Source of the DNA: Prunella strophiata
Lineage: Eukaryota; Chordata; Aves; Passeriformes; Prunellidae
Length of the DNA: 64,000 nucleotides
Direction of reading: 5' to 3'
Assembly (NCBI GenBank): GCA_036583965.1
Contig: JAZBQD010000015.1
Span: 69,604,330-69,668,329, forward strand
The notes under the pieces were generated by a model. The model was not told the DNA's origin, did not search any database, and saw only the letters and a program-made list of their open reading frames with translations. Below are positions 25,797 through 36,779 of the stretch, one piece after another. Position 1 is the first letter of the stretch. Each line of letters opens with the position of its first letter. The translations under genes were made by a program, and so were the position numbers.

Positions 25797-26235
25797 TTGA
25801 AAACATGCTTCTCACAAGAAATTGTGCAATATAAAAGATGCAATCAGGATTCTCTAACCAAGAAAATATCATTACACAGAAAAACTATGAGTACCTCTTC
25901 CAAAGTTGTGTCAGAAATGCCATAGCCAGTCACATGTAGATGCTGAAGGCTTTGATCTAAAGCTTGAAAAGACCTTTAAAAGAGGTCTTATCTGCCCTTT
26001 CTGGGATGGTGGGGGGGAGGGGGTTGAAAACATGCTTCTCACAAGAAATTGTGCAATATAAAAGATGCAATCAGGAGTCTCTAACCAAGAAAATATCATT
26101 ACACAGAAAAACTATGAGTACCTCTTCCAAAGTTGTGTCAGAAATGCCATAGCCAGTCACATGTAGATGCTGAAGGCTTTGATCTAAAGCTTGAAAAAGA
26201 CCTTTAAAAGAGGTCTTATCTGCCCTTTCTGGGAT
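25781..26235. repeat. Tandem duplication, about 228-bp unit, covering half of exon r
   Basis: Two adjacent copies run from a G-rich tract through ttgaaaacatgcttctcac to tgccctttctgggat: copy 1 is about 25781-26007 and copy 2 about 26008-26235. They differ by one substitution (caggattct versus caggagtct) and one A insertion (gaaaag versus gaaaaag). Copy 1 lacks the 5' half of the exon. The breakpoint lies at the G-tract and, at the other side, in mid-exon. It is either a very recent duplication or an assembly artefact at a difficult homopolymer. Confidence 0.93.
25895..26007 (-). pseudogene. Duplicated 3' half of ABCA13 exon r (partial exon copy)
   Basis: This 113-nt stretch repeats the second half of exon r with its splice donor (ctcttcc preceded by gtac on the plus strand). 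It has no genuine acceptor and carries a one-base deletion relative to the full copy, which breaks the family frame. On the minus strand it is preceded by a C-rich tract and ccatcccag, which could act as a cryptic acceptor. Any transcript using it would be out of frame and meet a stop within about 30 codons. Confidence 0.8.
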
Positions 26236-26352
26236 CACATAGGTCAGCTCAGTCCCACTGTTCTCTTTCAAGAAGGCTTCTGGAATGTGGGTCTGTACCA
26301 GAGAAGTGACCTGAACAATGTGCTTAGGGTCCTGGATTTCAAACACAGAGGG
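26122..26352 (-). CDS. ABCA13: ABCA13 exon r: regulatory subdomain after NBD1
   Basis: A 231-nt exon (77 codons), phase 0/0, starting [20 protein letters not shown], through [19 protein letters not shown], and ending [15 protein letters not shown]. This is the C-terminal extension of NBD1 in ABC-A proteins; [13 protein letters not shown] is a strong family marker. The donor is GAAGAG followed by gtactc. The 3' half of this exon and its donor are repeated, almost identically, about 227 bp further left (25895-26007). This copy is taken as the functional one because it alone has the 5' half and a proper acceptor. Confidence 0.95.
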
Positions 26353-26744
26353 CTATGAAGAAAGAAAGATAATCATGCAGAAAAAAAATTGAGTATTACC
26401 AGAAGTATTTGTCTTAATATTAGAATTCACACAGGAAAAATTCCACTGATAAAACTGCATCACAGCTGGGACACAGAGACTACCTCCCAGGAATAAAGGG
26501 CAGTGAGACAAACCCATTTACAGCTAAATACTGATATTCACTATTTTCAAAGATGCCATTGTGTTAATCTAAATAGCAATAATAATACCCCCAAAACAAC
26601 TAAGGAAGCCAATAAGAACATGTTTTGCTGTTTCTCTAATAATCATATTACTGAACATATTACTTCCTGACAGGGCCATACATCTTGCCTTAAAATGTAT
26701 TTGGCAGGCACTCTCCAGTTCAGTACAGTACATTTTTAACTCAC
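26353..26744 (-). other. ABCA13 intron q-r
   Basis: A short intron (392 bp) with no recognised internal element. The acceptor tract of exon r reads tttctttcttcatag on the minus strand. Confidence 0.8.
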
Positions 26745-26902
26745 CTTTTTTATGAGTGTTAGACTGTGTCCCTGGCCATATGTCTCCCTCAGATAAGAGG
26801 GAGAACCACAGCACCTGAGCTGGCCACGCTGCAGGATGGCAATGCGATCACTGAGCACCTCGGCCTCATCAAGGTGGTGAGTGGTAAAGATCAGAGTGCA
26901 AC
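26745..26902 (-). CDS. ABCA13: ABCA13 exon q: NBD1 H-loop
   Basis: A 158-nt exon (2 bases plus 52 codons) encoding [20 protein letters not shown], then [14 protein letters not shown], then [16 protein letters not shown]. The switch histidine is in TTHHLDEAE, and RCCGSP with the following helix closes the NBD fold. The acceptor is gtcatgcag and the donor gtgagt. Antisense open frames here are only the mirror of this exon. It joins PSVFEIQ of exon r in phase 0. Confidence 0.96.
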
Positions 26903-27638
26903 CTGCATGACAAAGGTTGGTACATGTCTACAAAACCTGATTTTTAGAGAAATCCCTCACAATGGTCTTTTAGCTCTAGGGAATCATATTTTCAGGATTC
27001 TTCAAAATCTTAACTACAGGACACAAACAAAATATGCTGTCAGAACTAGAAATTGAGTTAGATTCAATTCTAAACTTACTTTGCCCTGTTTTATACATAG
27101 CAAACATATTAAGGCTTTAGAACCTCCAGCTGTTTTAAAAGCTTAAGAAATTCCTTAAAATGACATGACAGCGGTGTTTCTTTCAATGGATCACTCAGTG
27201 TGAGTTATTACAGCTAATTGAATGCTCACTAGGCTGAAGAGTTTGCTTCCCACAATCAATTTAAGAATTAGTATAGCAGTCTGACTAACGAAAATATTTT
27301 CATTTGAAGCATATAAGTATCTATATACAGGTATATGCAAAGTGGGAAATGGAAACCAGAGAGTAATTTTGAGAAGAGAGGGGAGAAACTTTAGGACAGA
27401 ACTTCAAACTAAGCTCAATCTTTTTTAAGATTGGGCATCTTTCTGTACAATAGCAGATAATTCTTGGTCATTTGACTTGCCTTAAAGTTACCAAGATCAG
27501 CTTAATGTTTCCTCAGGAAATTAATGTATTTATCTTCTGATAATATTTTGACTACACTTTGACTCTCCAGTTGAAATTTATTGAAAAAAAAATTCAGAAA
27601 AGATTATAAGAAGCAAATTATGCACATAAACTTTGTAC
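26903..27638 (-). other. ABCA13 intron p-q
   Basis: About 0.7 kb of intron; nothing recognised. Confidence 0.75.
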
Positions 27639-27835
27639 CGGCTTTGTACTTCAGAAGAACGTCCCAGATACTACGGCGAGAACATGGATCTACTCCACTG
27701 GTGGGCTCATCCAGAACAACTGTCTTTGAGTTTCCAATGAAGGAGATGGCAATTGACAGCCTCCTTTTCATTCCCCCAGAAAGGGCCCCAGCAGGTTTGT
27801 ATTGATGTTGGGATAAATCCACATCTTCCAGAGCT
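27639..27835 (-). CDS. ABCA13: ABCA13 exon p: NBD1 signature and Walker B
   Basis: A 197-nt exon: [16 protein letters not shown], the ABC signature [10 protein letters not shown], and the Walker B stretch [19 protein letters not shown] with the catalytic glutamate in LDEP, then [11 protein letters not shown]. The signature of each NBD completes the ATP site of the other. All catalytic residues are intact, which argues that the domain has been under selection until at least recently. The acceptor is cctatttcag and the donor gtacaa. Confidence 0.97.
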
Positions 27836-29975
27836 CTGAAATAGGAATGCAGAAACAAGACCAATTTTAGAAATGCTTTTCTAGTGACATTCTGTCCACT
27901 CTGAGAACAGCTACTGAAAAGTCACTGTAAAGGGAAAGCAATAAAATCACTACCTCTGTCTGAGTATATACTTAGGTATGAAAAACAAACAGGAAAAAAA
28001 AATCTCTACCTACAAAGCATAAATGCTTATCATTCTCAGATGCACAGATTTTAAATAATAGTGTAAAGGAAAATTTTAAATTAAAGATAACAAAATTAAT
28101 ACTTGTTTGTCCAACAACTTCAGCAAACTAGAGATTATAGCCCCTTTGAATAATGATAGAGACTGTTAGTTTAGTGAAATAAGCTGATTAGAGATCCCTG
28201 GGTAGAATAATACTATCTAATCAAGTCTAATCAAATTCCTGTGTTAAGGACTGGGAGATATCTTAGAGATGTTTCCAATTCAGCCCTCGCCCTTGCAAGA
28301 TGCTGGTCTTCTATCTGAGCATGGTATGGAAATATGATTAATAAAGGCAACATTATAAGACTTTTATTTTTCATCACACTGAGCATACAGTCACTGAACT
28401 AAGAGCTTTCAGCTACTATCAGCTTGGGAAGCAAGACATAGAAGGCTCAACAATCCTAAGCTAAGCTCCTGAATAATTTCAGTGAATATGCAGTCTGAGT
28501 GAATAAGCAATGCCATTTACCCTGAGAGAATTTCTCATTTTTAAGAAAGCACATTTCAATAGCTGTTCTAGAGATATATAGTGGGAAAAATTATTCTTAA
28601 TCTCTTTAGAAGCCCACTTTTATAGTTAATAAAAAGCTTTTGCTTCATTCTTTTGTTGCTTTTCTAATTTCTCTGAAGCCTTTTAAAACATTTGTTGCCT
28701 TTAAAAATATTTTTCTTAGTAGCAAGGCCTGCAGAGTTCTGAGTGTTCTCATGTGCCATTAGTATGACAGACTGCTGCTAGAATTACAGTTCAGCAGTCT
28801 AAGTACATTAAGATACAGAACATTATTTCGTATCAGTTTTAAACCATTTACTAAGTTTGTTTTGTCTCTGTAGTTCTAGAGAATTCCTTCTGTTGTTTCT
28901 GGAGAGAACAGTGTCCACACCTGAGTTTGTTCAGATCAAAATTTAAAAGTAACAGGCTTTTATGATTGCTACCAAAAAGGAAAGCCACTTTGCCACAAAT
29001 GCCTCTGCATGCGCCTGATTGTACACTTAAGGAGAAGTCCCATCAACTGGACATTTGTTTCAATTGAAGCATGGAAATGCCCAGTCCTTCACAGAGTCTC
29101 ACATGAATCAGAAGGTAAACACAAACTATTTACACTGCCGCACTGCTTGAAAAGCATACCTTTTATTTCTGAAGTAGAATAAATGCACTTTGCCACTAAT
29201 GAACCAGATCTCAGATTGTACAGTTTACTAGTTATTTTAATATACACTAGGCAAAAGTAAGGTCTCGTCCTATATCAAACAAACATCAGCACAAAAACAC
29301 TAGCAAATGTTTTTAACCTGACAAGTGGCCAATCCTCTGAGTTCACATCACAGCTCTGACTTGTTTTTCCTATTGTATTTTCCATTTTTTAACATCTTCA
29401 TTTATTAAAAACATTTCAAGGCTGGATTCAGCAAAGGTAGATGAGGTGGCCTATTTAAAAATATTGTAGCAACCACTGCCTTTACCTGGATTTCTGGTTT
29501 TCTACCCTTTCTTCTTCTGCTGCATTCTGGTGAGGGAATACAGGATAATAAATATATAACGTCATTTTGTTGATTTATTTAAAAACTCGGGGCAAACACC
29601 GCAGTTTTCTTTCTATCTGCTTCTCTAGTCAAGGATAGAGGTAAGGCAGACAGCATGAGGTGGAACCCCTGCAACTGTTACAAGGCTAACCACCTCCACT
29701 CCAGTGAAAATATCATTATTTGATGATTCTGTATACCAGGTTTTTAAACATTGACAGTTTCCACTACAAATATACTCGAGTAATAGTTAGACACTAGGAA
29801 ATCTGTTTTCAAGTCATGATTTCAGAACATGAAATGTAACAAAAACTCACAAAACCCTGTAGTTTCCATTGTTTTTTTCTTGCAAGTTTTGCATTTTCTC
29901 TTTTTTTATTTGGGTGCCTTGCAACAATAATTACCAATTTACTTGACAGATTTCAAGAAGAGGAAGGAAACTTAC
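27836..29975 (-). other. ABCA13 intron o-p
   Basis: About 2.1 kb of AT-rich intron. No recognisable mobile element, RNA or gene was identified. Confidence 0.75.
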
Positions 29976-30194
29976 CCACTGACTTGCTCATTCAACTGTT
30001 CCTTTGTCCACCCTGGTGCCTTCACTGAGCCGTAAAGCAGGAGATGCTCTCGCACCGTCAGCGTGTTGAACAGGACATCGTACTGGGGACAAACCCCCAG
30101 CTCCGTCCTGATGGCAGCCAGCTCGGTCCGGATGTCCTTCCCATCAACCATGATGGTACCAGAGCTCGGTGGGTACAGACCAGTCAGCAGGGAT
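29976..30194 (-). CDS. ABCA13: ABCA13 exon o: NBD1, Q-loop
   Basis: A 219-nt exon encoding SLLTGLYPPSSGTIMVDGKD, then the Q-loop segment ELGVCPQYDVLFNTLTVREH, then LLLYGSVKAPGWTKEQLNEQ. The glutamine of CPQ couples ATP binding to the membrane domain in ABC proteins. TVREHLLL and KAP-WTK are shared with human ABCA13. The acceptor is ttatatcag and the donor gtaagt. Confidence 0.97.
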
Positions 30195-31072
30195 CTGATA
30201 TAAGAAAAAAAATTCAGCAAGATAACATGCAATTAGCTCATCACTTAGACATCCTGGGGCATGTTTTAACATCCGTAGAGTAACACCAATTCAGTTGGGT
30301 ATAGGTCATATAGAGACATCACTAATGTTTTGGGTTCGAGTTTAGCTATTTTTTACTTTTGTGACTTTTTGGGTTTGGGTTTTTTGGTTGGTTATTTTGT
30401 TGGTGGGTTTTTTGTTTTGCTTTTTGAACATGATCTCAAGAGTTCTTCATTTCCCTTCTTCCAGAGCAAAATCAATTTTTTTTTCCCAACCAAATCAAAC
30501 AGGTGGTCATTTCTTTCTTCACATGGGTATTCTGTGAGGAGTATTTCCCAGTTAGGTCCCATCCTGTGTCACTGGCTTCATGAAAGCTAATTATAACAGA
30601 AAGGTAGAAACAAACTTCTTAGTTGAAATATTTTTTTAAAGTAATTTTTCATTTTATTGCTTTCATTTCTGGCCAGCTGCCAAGAAAGAAGTTCCCTGCA
30701 ACTTCTAGGGACAAAAAAACCCATAAAATTCCACACTCTCCATGTGATGAGTACATATAGGTTGCCAAAAAAGAACACTCCTTCAAGATACGTTCAACTC
30801 CACAACTAGACGTGTCCAAGTCCTACTTAAACTGTTCCTGGGGATATCACATCATGGTTCTAGTGGCACAGAGGACTCAGCTCTCTACTCATTACATTCC
30901 TTTTGTCATAGATATACAACTTTCACTTTCCATGCTGCTTTGAGGACCTTATCAAATATTTATTTGGGGAAAAAAAAAAAAAAAGCACAGCAAATAGTTC
31001 ACAAAATTTTAAGCTGAAAAAGCATATCAGAGATTCAGAGGGGACAGTAACAGCATTAAAAGTCAGGCTTAC
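30195..31072 (-). other. ABCA13 intron n-o
   Basis: About 0.9 kb of intron. A T/G-rich stretch lies at 30350-30425 and a poly-A run at 30970-30984. Nothing else is recognised. Confidence 0.75.
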
Positions 31073-31259
31073 ATAACTGTTGTCTTCCCAGCTCCATTAG
31101 GTCCCAGGAGAGCTGTTATCTGGCCCTTATGGAAAGTGAGGTTGAGATCTTTAACAGCAGCCTTGTGACCATCCACGTGCTCTTTGGTGAGGGACAGCAG
31201 CACGACACCAATGGTGGCTCCCTCAGTGCAAGGGACTTTCCAACCCTGAGGGGCTGGGT
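31073..31259 (-). CDS. ABCA13: ABCA13 exon n: start of NBD1, Walker A
   Basis: A 187-nt exon (2 bases, 61 codons, 2 bases). It starts [11 protein letters not shown], passes through [10 protein letters not shown] and [20 protein letters not shown], and ends with the Walker A P-loop [10 protein letters not shown] that binds ATP phosphates. The human protein has GTNGAGKTT. The acceptor is ccccacgcag and the donor gtaagc. The split codon with exon o makes ATA (TTVISLLTG). This is the beginning of the first cytoplasmic nucleotide-binding domain. Confidence 0.96.
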
Positions 31260-34011
31260 CTGCGTGGGGAAGAGCAGCAGAACAAGCAGGTTGCTGAATC
31301 TAAATGTGTGTTTGTGCATAAAAGGAAAAACAAAATAACTTCTGCTTCCATTTACCAAAGCCTAGAACAGACATTCAAATTGACTGAACTGACACAAACT
31401 ACAATGAAATTAAAGATACCATGCCAATTAATATTTGCTAAGGATTTGGCCCATTTGTTATGCCAAGTTATGTGCATGTCTACATATGTCTTGATAAAGT
31501 CATAAAATAGTTGCTATATTTTATTTCTAGCAAAAAAATGCTTATAATGCCATTACTTGAATAATTTTTTATGCCCATAAGCATTAGAAAATTCTGTGTA
31601 AGCTACTTCATATATGTCATCCAGTTTCAGGCACACAATATTGACATAATATTCACAGGCACAGGCAGTTAATCTTCTCAGTTCCCCTCAGTCAACTAGG
31701 CAAAGCAGATCTCTGAAATTATTCAGAGCAGCAGCCTAGTCTAAGCATAATTCAAAGTGCTCAAGGCAAGCAGACATCCAACAGTCTTCTAGCTGTGAGG
31801 TAACATCCTCACAAAATTGAGATGCCATATGACACCAATGAAGTTGCCTTCCTTTCCATGTCAAGTTTGCACTACTTTCCAGACATGATCACAGTCAACC
31901 AGCAACCCCATTACATTATTCATGTTTAATATTTTATTGACTCATTACTACTTAGAGATCTGGCAGTGAGCTGGTTTATTTTATTTTTAAGCAAAGCCAA
32001 GCCAGATTGGAATGTCTAAAGAACTGGACATTGGAATGTCCAAAGAAACAAACTTTCATGCCTGAGAATTATGAGAACTATTCTTATGAATATACATATA
32101 CAAGATATTTATGGCTTATGGTTATATTCTTTGCAATACTTTTACATAAAAAAAATGCAAACATTACAAGAATAGAGAACTATCCTATACATAAAAAGCT
32201 TGAATCGTATAAATCAAATTCTAAATTAAAAAAATACATAATTATTTCAAAGATTAGTTTGCTCACACTGTGAATGAAGAAGGTGTTTTGCTGCTTTCAC
32301 ACTCAATTTTAAGCTTCTGGCAAAAATTCTTTCTAAACTTGAGGTCACTTGCTAGCAAGGTACTACCAGCAGCAGTGACACTACTGAGATCTCCTACCCA
32401 TGCACCCCTCTTCCAGGTACCTTTCTGCTTTTTCCTAAATTTGCATCCTTTAAATTAACAAAAAAACATTCAAGTACAGAGGAGCTTCAGACAATGCAGC
32501 TCAGGAAAGACTCAAGAGGGAGAGCTCCAAGTTACTTGCAAGCACTAAACTGATTACCCTGGGACTTCTCCAAGTAGGTGTGCAGCACCCTGGTCATTGC
32601 CAGCCCTGCTGCAGCTGTAGTGCCAGCTGGTAGGACCTACACTCCCAGCTCCTCCCTCACAAACCTCTGATTTCCTAAATATTCTGCATGCCCCTGGGAC
32701 CAGCCCTTACCTGGGCTGTATGGAACAAGTGATGAAATTGCCTGGAAACAAGTCACTTTGCTGCTCCTAGAAAATTCTTCATGGCTTGCATTTATCCCAT
32801 TGTCAGTACAATGGCACACAGCTCTTTTAAAGGACAGCAAGCTCCTTTGCTGCAGACAGTTTGAGCGTTCACACACAGGCACTTTGCTATCCAACCACAT
32901 GACATGAGGAAATCACTTAAATAACTTGAGCCAGAAACCACACTAAAACTGGTCAGGCAGACCAGCAGTTATGTCTTTGTTTTCTGCAGATTATGTGGTG
33001 AACCCAGAGGGAAATACTGGAAATCTTCATTTTATGTAAGGACCAAGCACAATTTTCTTAAAAAAATTGAGTTGTTCCAAATTGCAGAAATTCAGACAAA
33101 ACTCATACAAATTGTTTTTCCATGAGTGTTTAAAATGAACCTCAAGATATTTTGAAGTCTGCTCCAATCTAGGAGACACCTGCATGTAAAACTGCTGAGT
33201 TGTTCAGCTTCTTCACCTATGCTACAGACACAGCTGGATCATTTCTAAGATATTGTAACTCCCAAAAAAACCGCAACAACCCATCACGTTGTTCTAAGAC
33301 CCAAGATGGAGTACAGGTGAGAGTGACTTACTCCTTCATTTACAAAACACAAACTAAATGTGGGAATATCCTTAAAGGGACTGGAGAGGGGGGGGGAAAA
33401 TGTAAAAAAAAAACCTGAATTAATTGTAAGCAAGTGAACATACATAGAAAAGCGGCGAAATTATTTGGATGCCAATAAAAAATAGCTACAATAACAGCTT
33501 TCTAGAAAAAAGGCTAAGAAGCAGAGACAGAAAGAACAGTCATTATAGAAGAGAGAAATTAGAAACAGAAGGGAAATACATGAACAAAATTTTTCCACTG
33601 AAACAAGAAGCAAATTTTTAAAATGTTAATAAAGCCCAACATGTTTCAGATTCATTAAGAGTATGAAAGGGTTCAGTGACTTCCAAAAGATCCAAACAAA
33701 GTAAAGTGGCAATACACTGGGACAGGATGAACCCAAGAGATACTTATTTTACATCTTTCAAAGAGCTTTCTTAAATATTTCTGTACAATAGTTTTCACAG
33801 AATTAATCAATAGTTACAGGGGGCAGCAAAATGTAACAGTTACTATATAATATTCATAGTATATATATACATAATGAAAGTGAGAAAGGGATAAGATCTA
33901 AACATATAATAAAAAGCCAAGCAATGATAAAAGCAGATTGACTATGACAAGCACAGCACTTAGAAAAAAAAAAAAACAAAAAGCCATTGTTCAAATTCTA
34001 TTACTACAAAC
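31260..34011 (-). other. ABCA13 intron m-n
   Basis: About 2.8 kb of intron. It includes a GC-richer block at about 32490-32880, a short G run near 33390 and a plus-strand A run near 33963-33976. No gene is supported. Confidence 0.75.
32490..32880. other. GC-richer intronic block of unknown origin
   Basis: The base composition differs from the flanking AT-rich intron (for example ccctgctgcagctgtagtgcc and tgcatgcccctgggacc). It carries an 87-codon open frame on the minus strand that resembles no known protein. It may be an old transposon fragment or a conserved noncoding element; the sequence alone does not decide. Confidence 0.3.
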
Positions 34012-34149
34012 CTTTTTCTTGGAAGTTTTCATTGAAGAAAAACATATTAGAATTCAGATAATGTCTCTTGCTTCTCACTGTACCACACAGGTTCTTCCAG
34101 TAGGAAACAGTAAAGGGAAAGTACCACCGGTTCTTTAATCCAAATTTTC
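34012..34149 (-). CDS. ABCA13: ABCA13 exon m: cytoplasmic link from TMD1 to NBD1
   Basis: A 138-nt exon encoding KFGLKNRWYFPFTVSYWKNL, then SNMFFFNENFQEK. The W-YFPFT-SYW motif is the conserved cytoplasmic segment after TMD1 in ABC-A transporters; SNMFFFNENF parallels human SLFFFNENF. The acceptor is ctaacacag and the donor gtttgt. The final G pairs with AC of exon n to give aspartate (EKDPAPQG). Confidence 0.95.
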
Positions 34150-35519
34150 CTGTGTTAGAATTATGATATAAACTGTTGAAAAATTTATAGTCATTTTGCA
34201 TCTGTTTGTAGATTAAAAATGTCTATTATTGCTTACAATTAGCATGGTTAGGCCATTGAATTAGCCCAAATACTTTTCTCTACTTAAAAATTTCAATAAA
34301 GTGTAAAAAAAGTCATTTGGTCATAAAACATGGGCCTTCCATAAAGTAATCAAGCCTCAATGAGGGTTTACCCTGTCTCCAAATCAGCTTCAAAGTGTAA
34401 CAGAATCATAGACCTAACATAATCTGATAACCCATAGAGAAGAAAAGGCACCAAACAGCCTGCCAAAAGAAAGAGCCTATTTTTCTTTATTATGAAAATA
34501 GTCTATTGCACCAGTTCTTCCATTAATATCTGCAAAATGCAAACAAGTCAGCCACCAAAAGAAACTCTTATTGTGGCACATAAAAAGAGCAAAAACACAC
34601 TCCTGTAGACAAACTAATCTTTGGCAGTGCCTGGTCATTTCAAGAATTACTTACCCATCACAAAATACACACTCTCTGCTTGGAGTGTCATTACACTGAC
34701 ACTGAAGGGCAAGTGTCAATTGAAGACAAATTTTCTAAAATTCAGTTGCATGTTCCACCCACCCCTATCTTTCAAGGCAAAATTAATTTTTATTTAATTT
34801 AAAAAGAAATACAAAGTAGCCAGAAGAAAAAGTGACATATGCAAATCAGCGGAAAGGTAAAACATACAGTGAGGCATGAGGCTATGATTAAAAATGCATC
34901 AACCAACTCAATAAGACTTAATAAAGCTTGGTTCATGAAAAAATCTAAATAAATACTCCACTACTTTCTGAAAATATACTTGAAATTCTATTTGTTTTCT
35001 CTGTACACTGGACTGTGGATTGATTGGGAGAAAGATACAGTTACTGTGCTGTCTGAAGTTTTTTTGATCTGAAAACATGCTGTTTTTCGTGGGTCTCAGC
35101 CCAGGTACTGAGAGGAGATTCATCCATTTTTCCATGAAGTTTTGCTTCTAGACTAAGCTCTCTTACAATGAAGATCCAATAAATTCCTTAATTCTATCAA
35201 ATATTTGGCATATCCATCAGCAAACAAAAGATATTTCATGCCTGGCTAGAAATTCTAGTCCATGTTAGTACTAGTCAGTACTTATGTATTTAGGAAGATG
35301 TTGCTTCCCAGTCCCTAAAGTCAGACAGTTTTGCATAACAGAACCATAACTCAGAAAAATACATATTTTTGTTTTATTTGCATAAAACCAAGAAAGACAA
35401 TGCCACAATAAGTGTTTCCTATGGTGACTGAATGTTTAGATTGTGAAAATATTAATGGATGAATAGTATTAAATAACTTCTTCAAAAACATGAAATAAGA
35501 ACAAACCCACTGATCTTAC
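34150..35519 (-). other. ABCA13 intron l-m
   Basis: About 1.4 kb of AT-rich intron with no recognised repeat or gene. Confidence 0.75.
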
Positions 35520-35654
35520 CAGGAATAATATTGCTGAAATACCAGCCACCTACAAAATATAAAATGGAGTCAAAGAACATCATCCAGCACATCCATCCAA
35601 AGGTCATGTATCCTCCTTGTGCTGTTGACTGGTGCACATTATCCCACTGAATTC
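35520..35654 (-). CDS. ABCA13: ABCA13 exon l: last TMD1 helix
   Basis: A 135-nt exon: [20 protein letters not shown], then [20 protein letters not shown], then NIIP. The FGW-CWM-FDS-LYF segment is the final helix of TMD1, with GWY-SNIIPG at its cytoplasmic end, as in other ABC-A proteins. The acceptor is attactaccag and the donor gtaaga. It enters with two bases and leaves with one base of a glycine codon. Confidence 0.96.
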
Positions 35655-36709
35655 CTGGTAGTAATAATAATGATTTTTTTAAAGGTCAAAGCTAAATCAG
35701 TGCAGCATTAAAGATCACAAACACATCAACACCACTACACTTCTGGGCATTAAAGCACTAGCACAAGACAAATCATAGTTAATAACAGTAATCCTAACGA
35801 ACAGAAAAAACTTTCTATGCCTCTACAAGCCTGTGTTTAGAACAGCAGGTGACACTGCTGCTGGCAAAATGTAGAGAAGTTGTTGTACAAAGGGTTGTTT
35901 ATCAAGTTCTAGCTGGCCCTTAATTGAGCAAAAGGAAAAGAACTACAACGCTGACAAAATGGGGCACTGACCAATGAATCAGGCTTTAAGCCTCTCTGCT
36001 GATATAAAGGTTTACACAAATTTTAATGTCATTTCTATATTGCAAAATCTGAAGATTTATATCTGTGAATTCTAAGAAGCATCATGTACATTGACTGCAT
36101 TTAGATGTAAACATAAGTGAACTCACTGAATAATTGCTTCATAAAATTATTACATTGAAGAAGACGTGAAAGGAAAAAAGGAGGCTCAAATACTAGTGCT
36201 GCAGAAAGCTACCATACTGCTTAAATGAAAAACAAAAGTAACAAAGTGGTAAATTTATTAAAAATATTGCATTTTTTTACTAAAAATGCCACTTTGTTTG
36301 CAGTACAGTGGATCATGATATTCTACAACTCTTTTTCCACAATTGTCAAGGAAAGTAGTTTTTCCCAAAACACATTTTGCCCTTCCTTCAGTAAAGACGA
36401 GTCATTTTCATGAAGTGCCTGGTGGGAAATTTAAGTAATATATTCTGCAATTGTCTCTTCCACTCTTACAAACTGTTGGACCATTATGACACTTTTTCAA
36501 TAGTTTGAAACATCCACATTCATTAATATTGGTCTTGTTATAATACAAAAAAAAAAAAAAAAAAAAAGGATTACATCTCTTAATATACCTGAACTTGATG
36601 CAGCTTGTTAATTTATTAGAGATTCTTTTCAGAAAAGATTGAAAAACATTTCCAACTGTAGTTTTTGGAATAATAATTACAAAGCTTTTGTCCTAACCAA
36701 AGAGCTTAC
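35655..36709 (-). other. ABCA13 intron k-l
   Basis: About 1.1 kb of intron. A plus-strand poly-A run occupies 36547-36567. Nothing else is recognised. Confidence 0.75.
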
Positions 36710-36779
36710 CTATTTCTTGGCCCTCAAAATATGTAATGAAAAATATTCCTTGCCCAAAGGCAGTTGTAGAAAGAAGACA
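36710..36779 (-). CDS. ABCA13: ABCA13 exon k: TMD1 helix, small exon
   Basis: A 70-nt exon (23 codons plus one base) reading CLLSTTAFGQGIFFITYFEG and then QEI. STTAFGQG-FFIT-EGQE-G-QW is a conserved ABC-A signature at the extracellular end of TMD1. The acceptor is gttgtag and the donor gtaagc. The split glycine codon is completed by exon l (GIQWDN). The exon is too short to stand out as an open frame and was placed by homology. Confidence 0.95.

Larger units (their letters stand above)
20299..26121 (-). other. ABCA13 intron r-s
   Basis: About 5.8 kb of intron. It contains the duplicated half exon, the poly-T/poly-G tract, a poly-A run (25582-25602), a TA/CA-rich microsatellite (about 25271-25332), a 34-bp tandem pair with a hairpin (24981-25068), a SINE (23507-23650), a CR1 fragment (22096-22944), a 14-bp inverted repeat (20722-20759) and a TA-rich patch (20348-20405). 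Confidence 0.8.

Noticed and set aside
26766..27056. A 96-codon plus-strand frame
   Set aside because: It is the antisense shadow of ABCA13 exon q, which encodes the NBD1 H-loop on the minus strand.
31116..31358. An 80-codon minus-strand frame over exon n
   Set aside because: It is in the wrong frame; the correct frame of the same DNA gives the NBD1 Walker A segment and fits the phases of both neighbouring exons.
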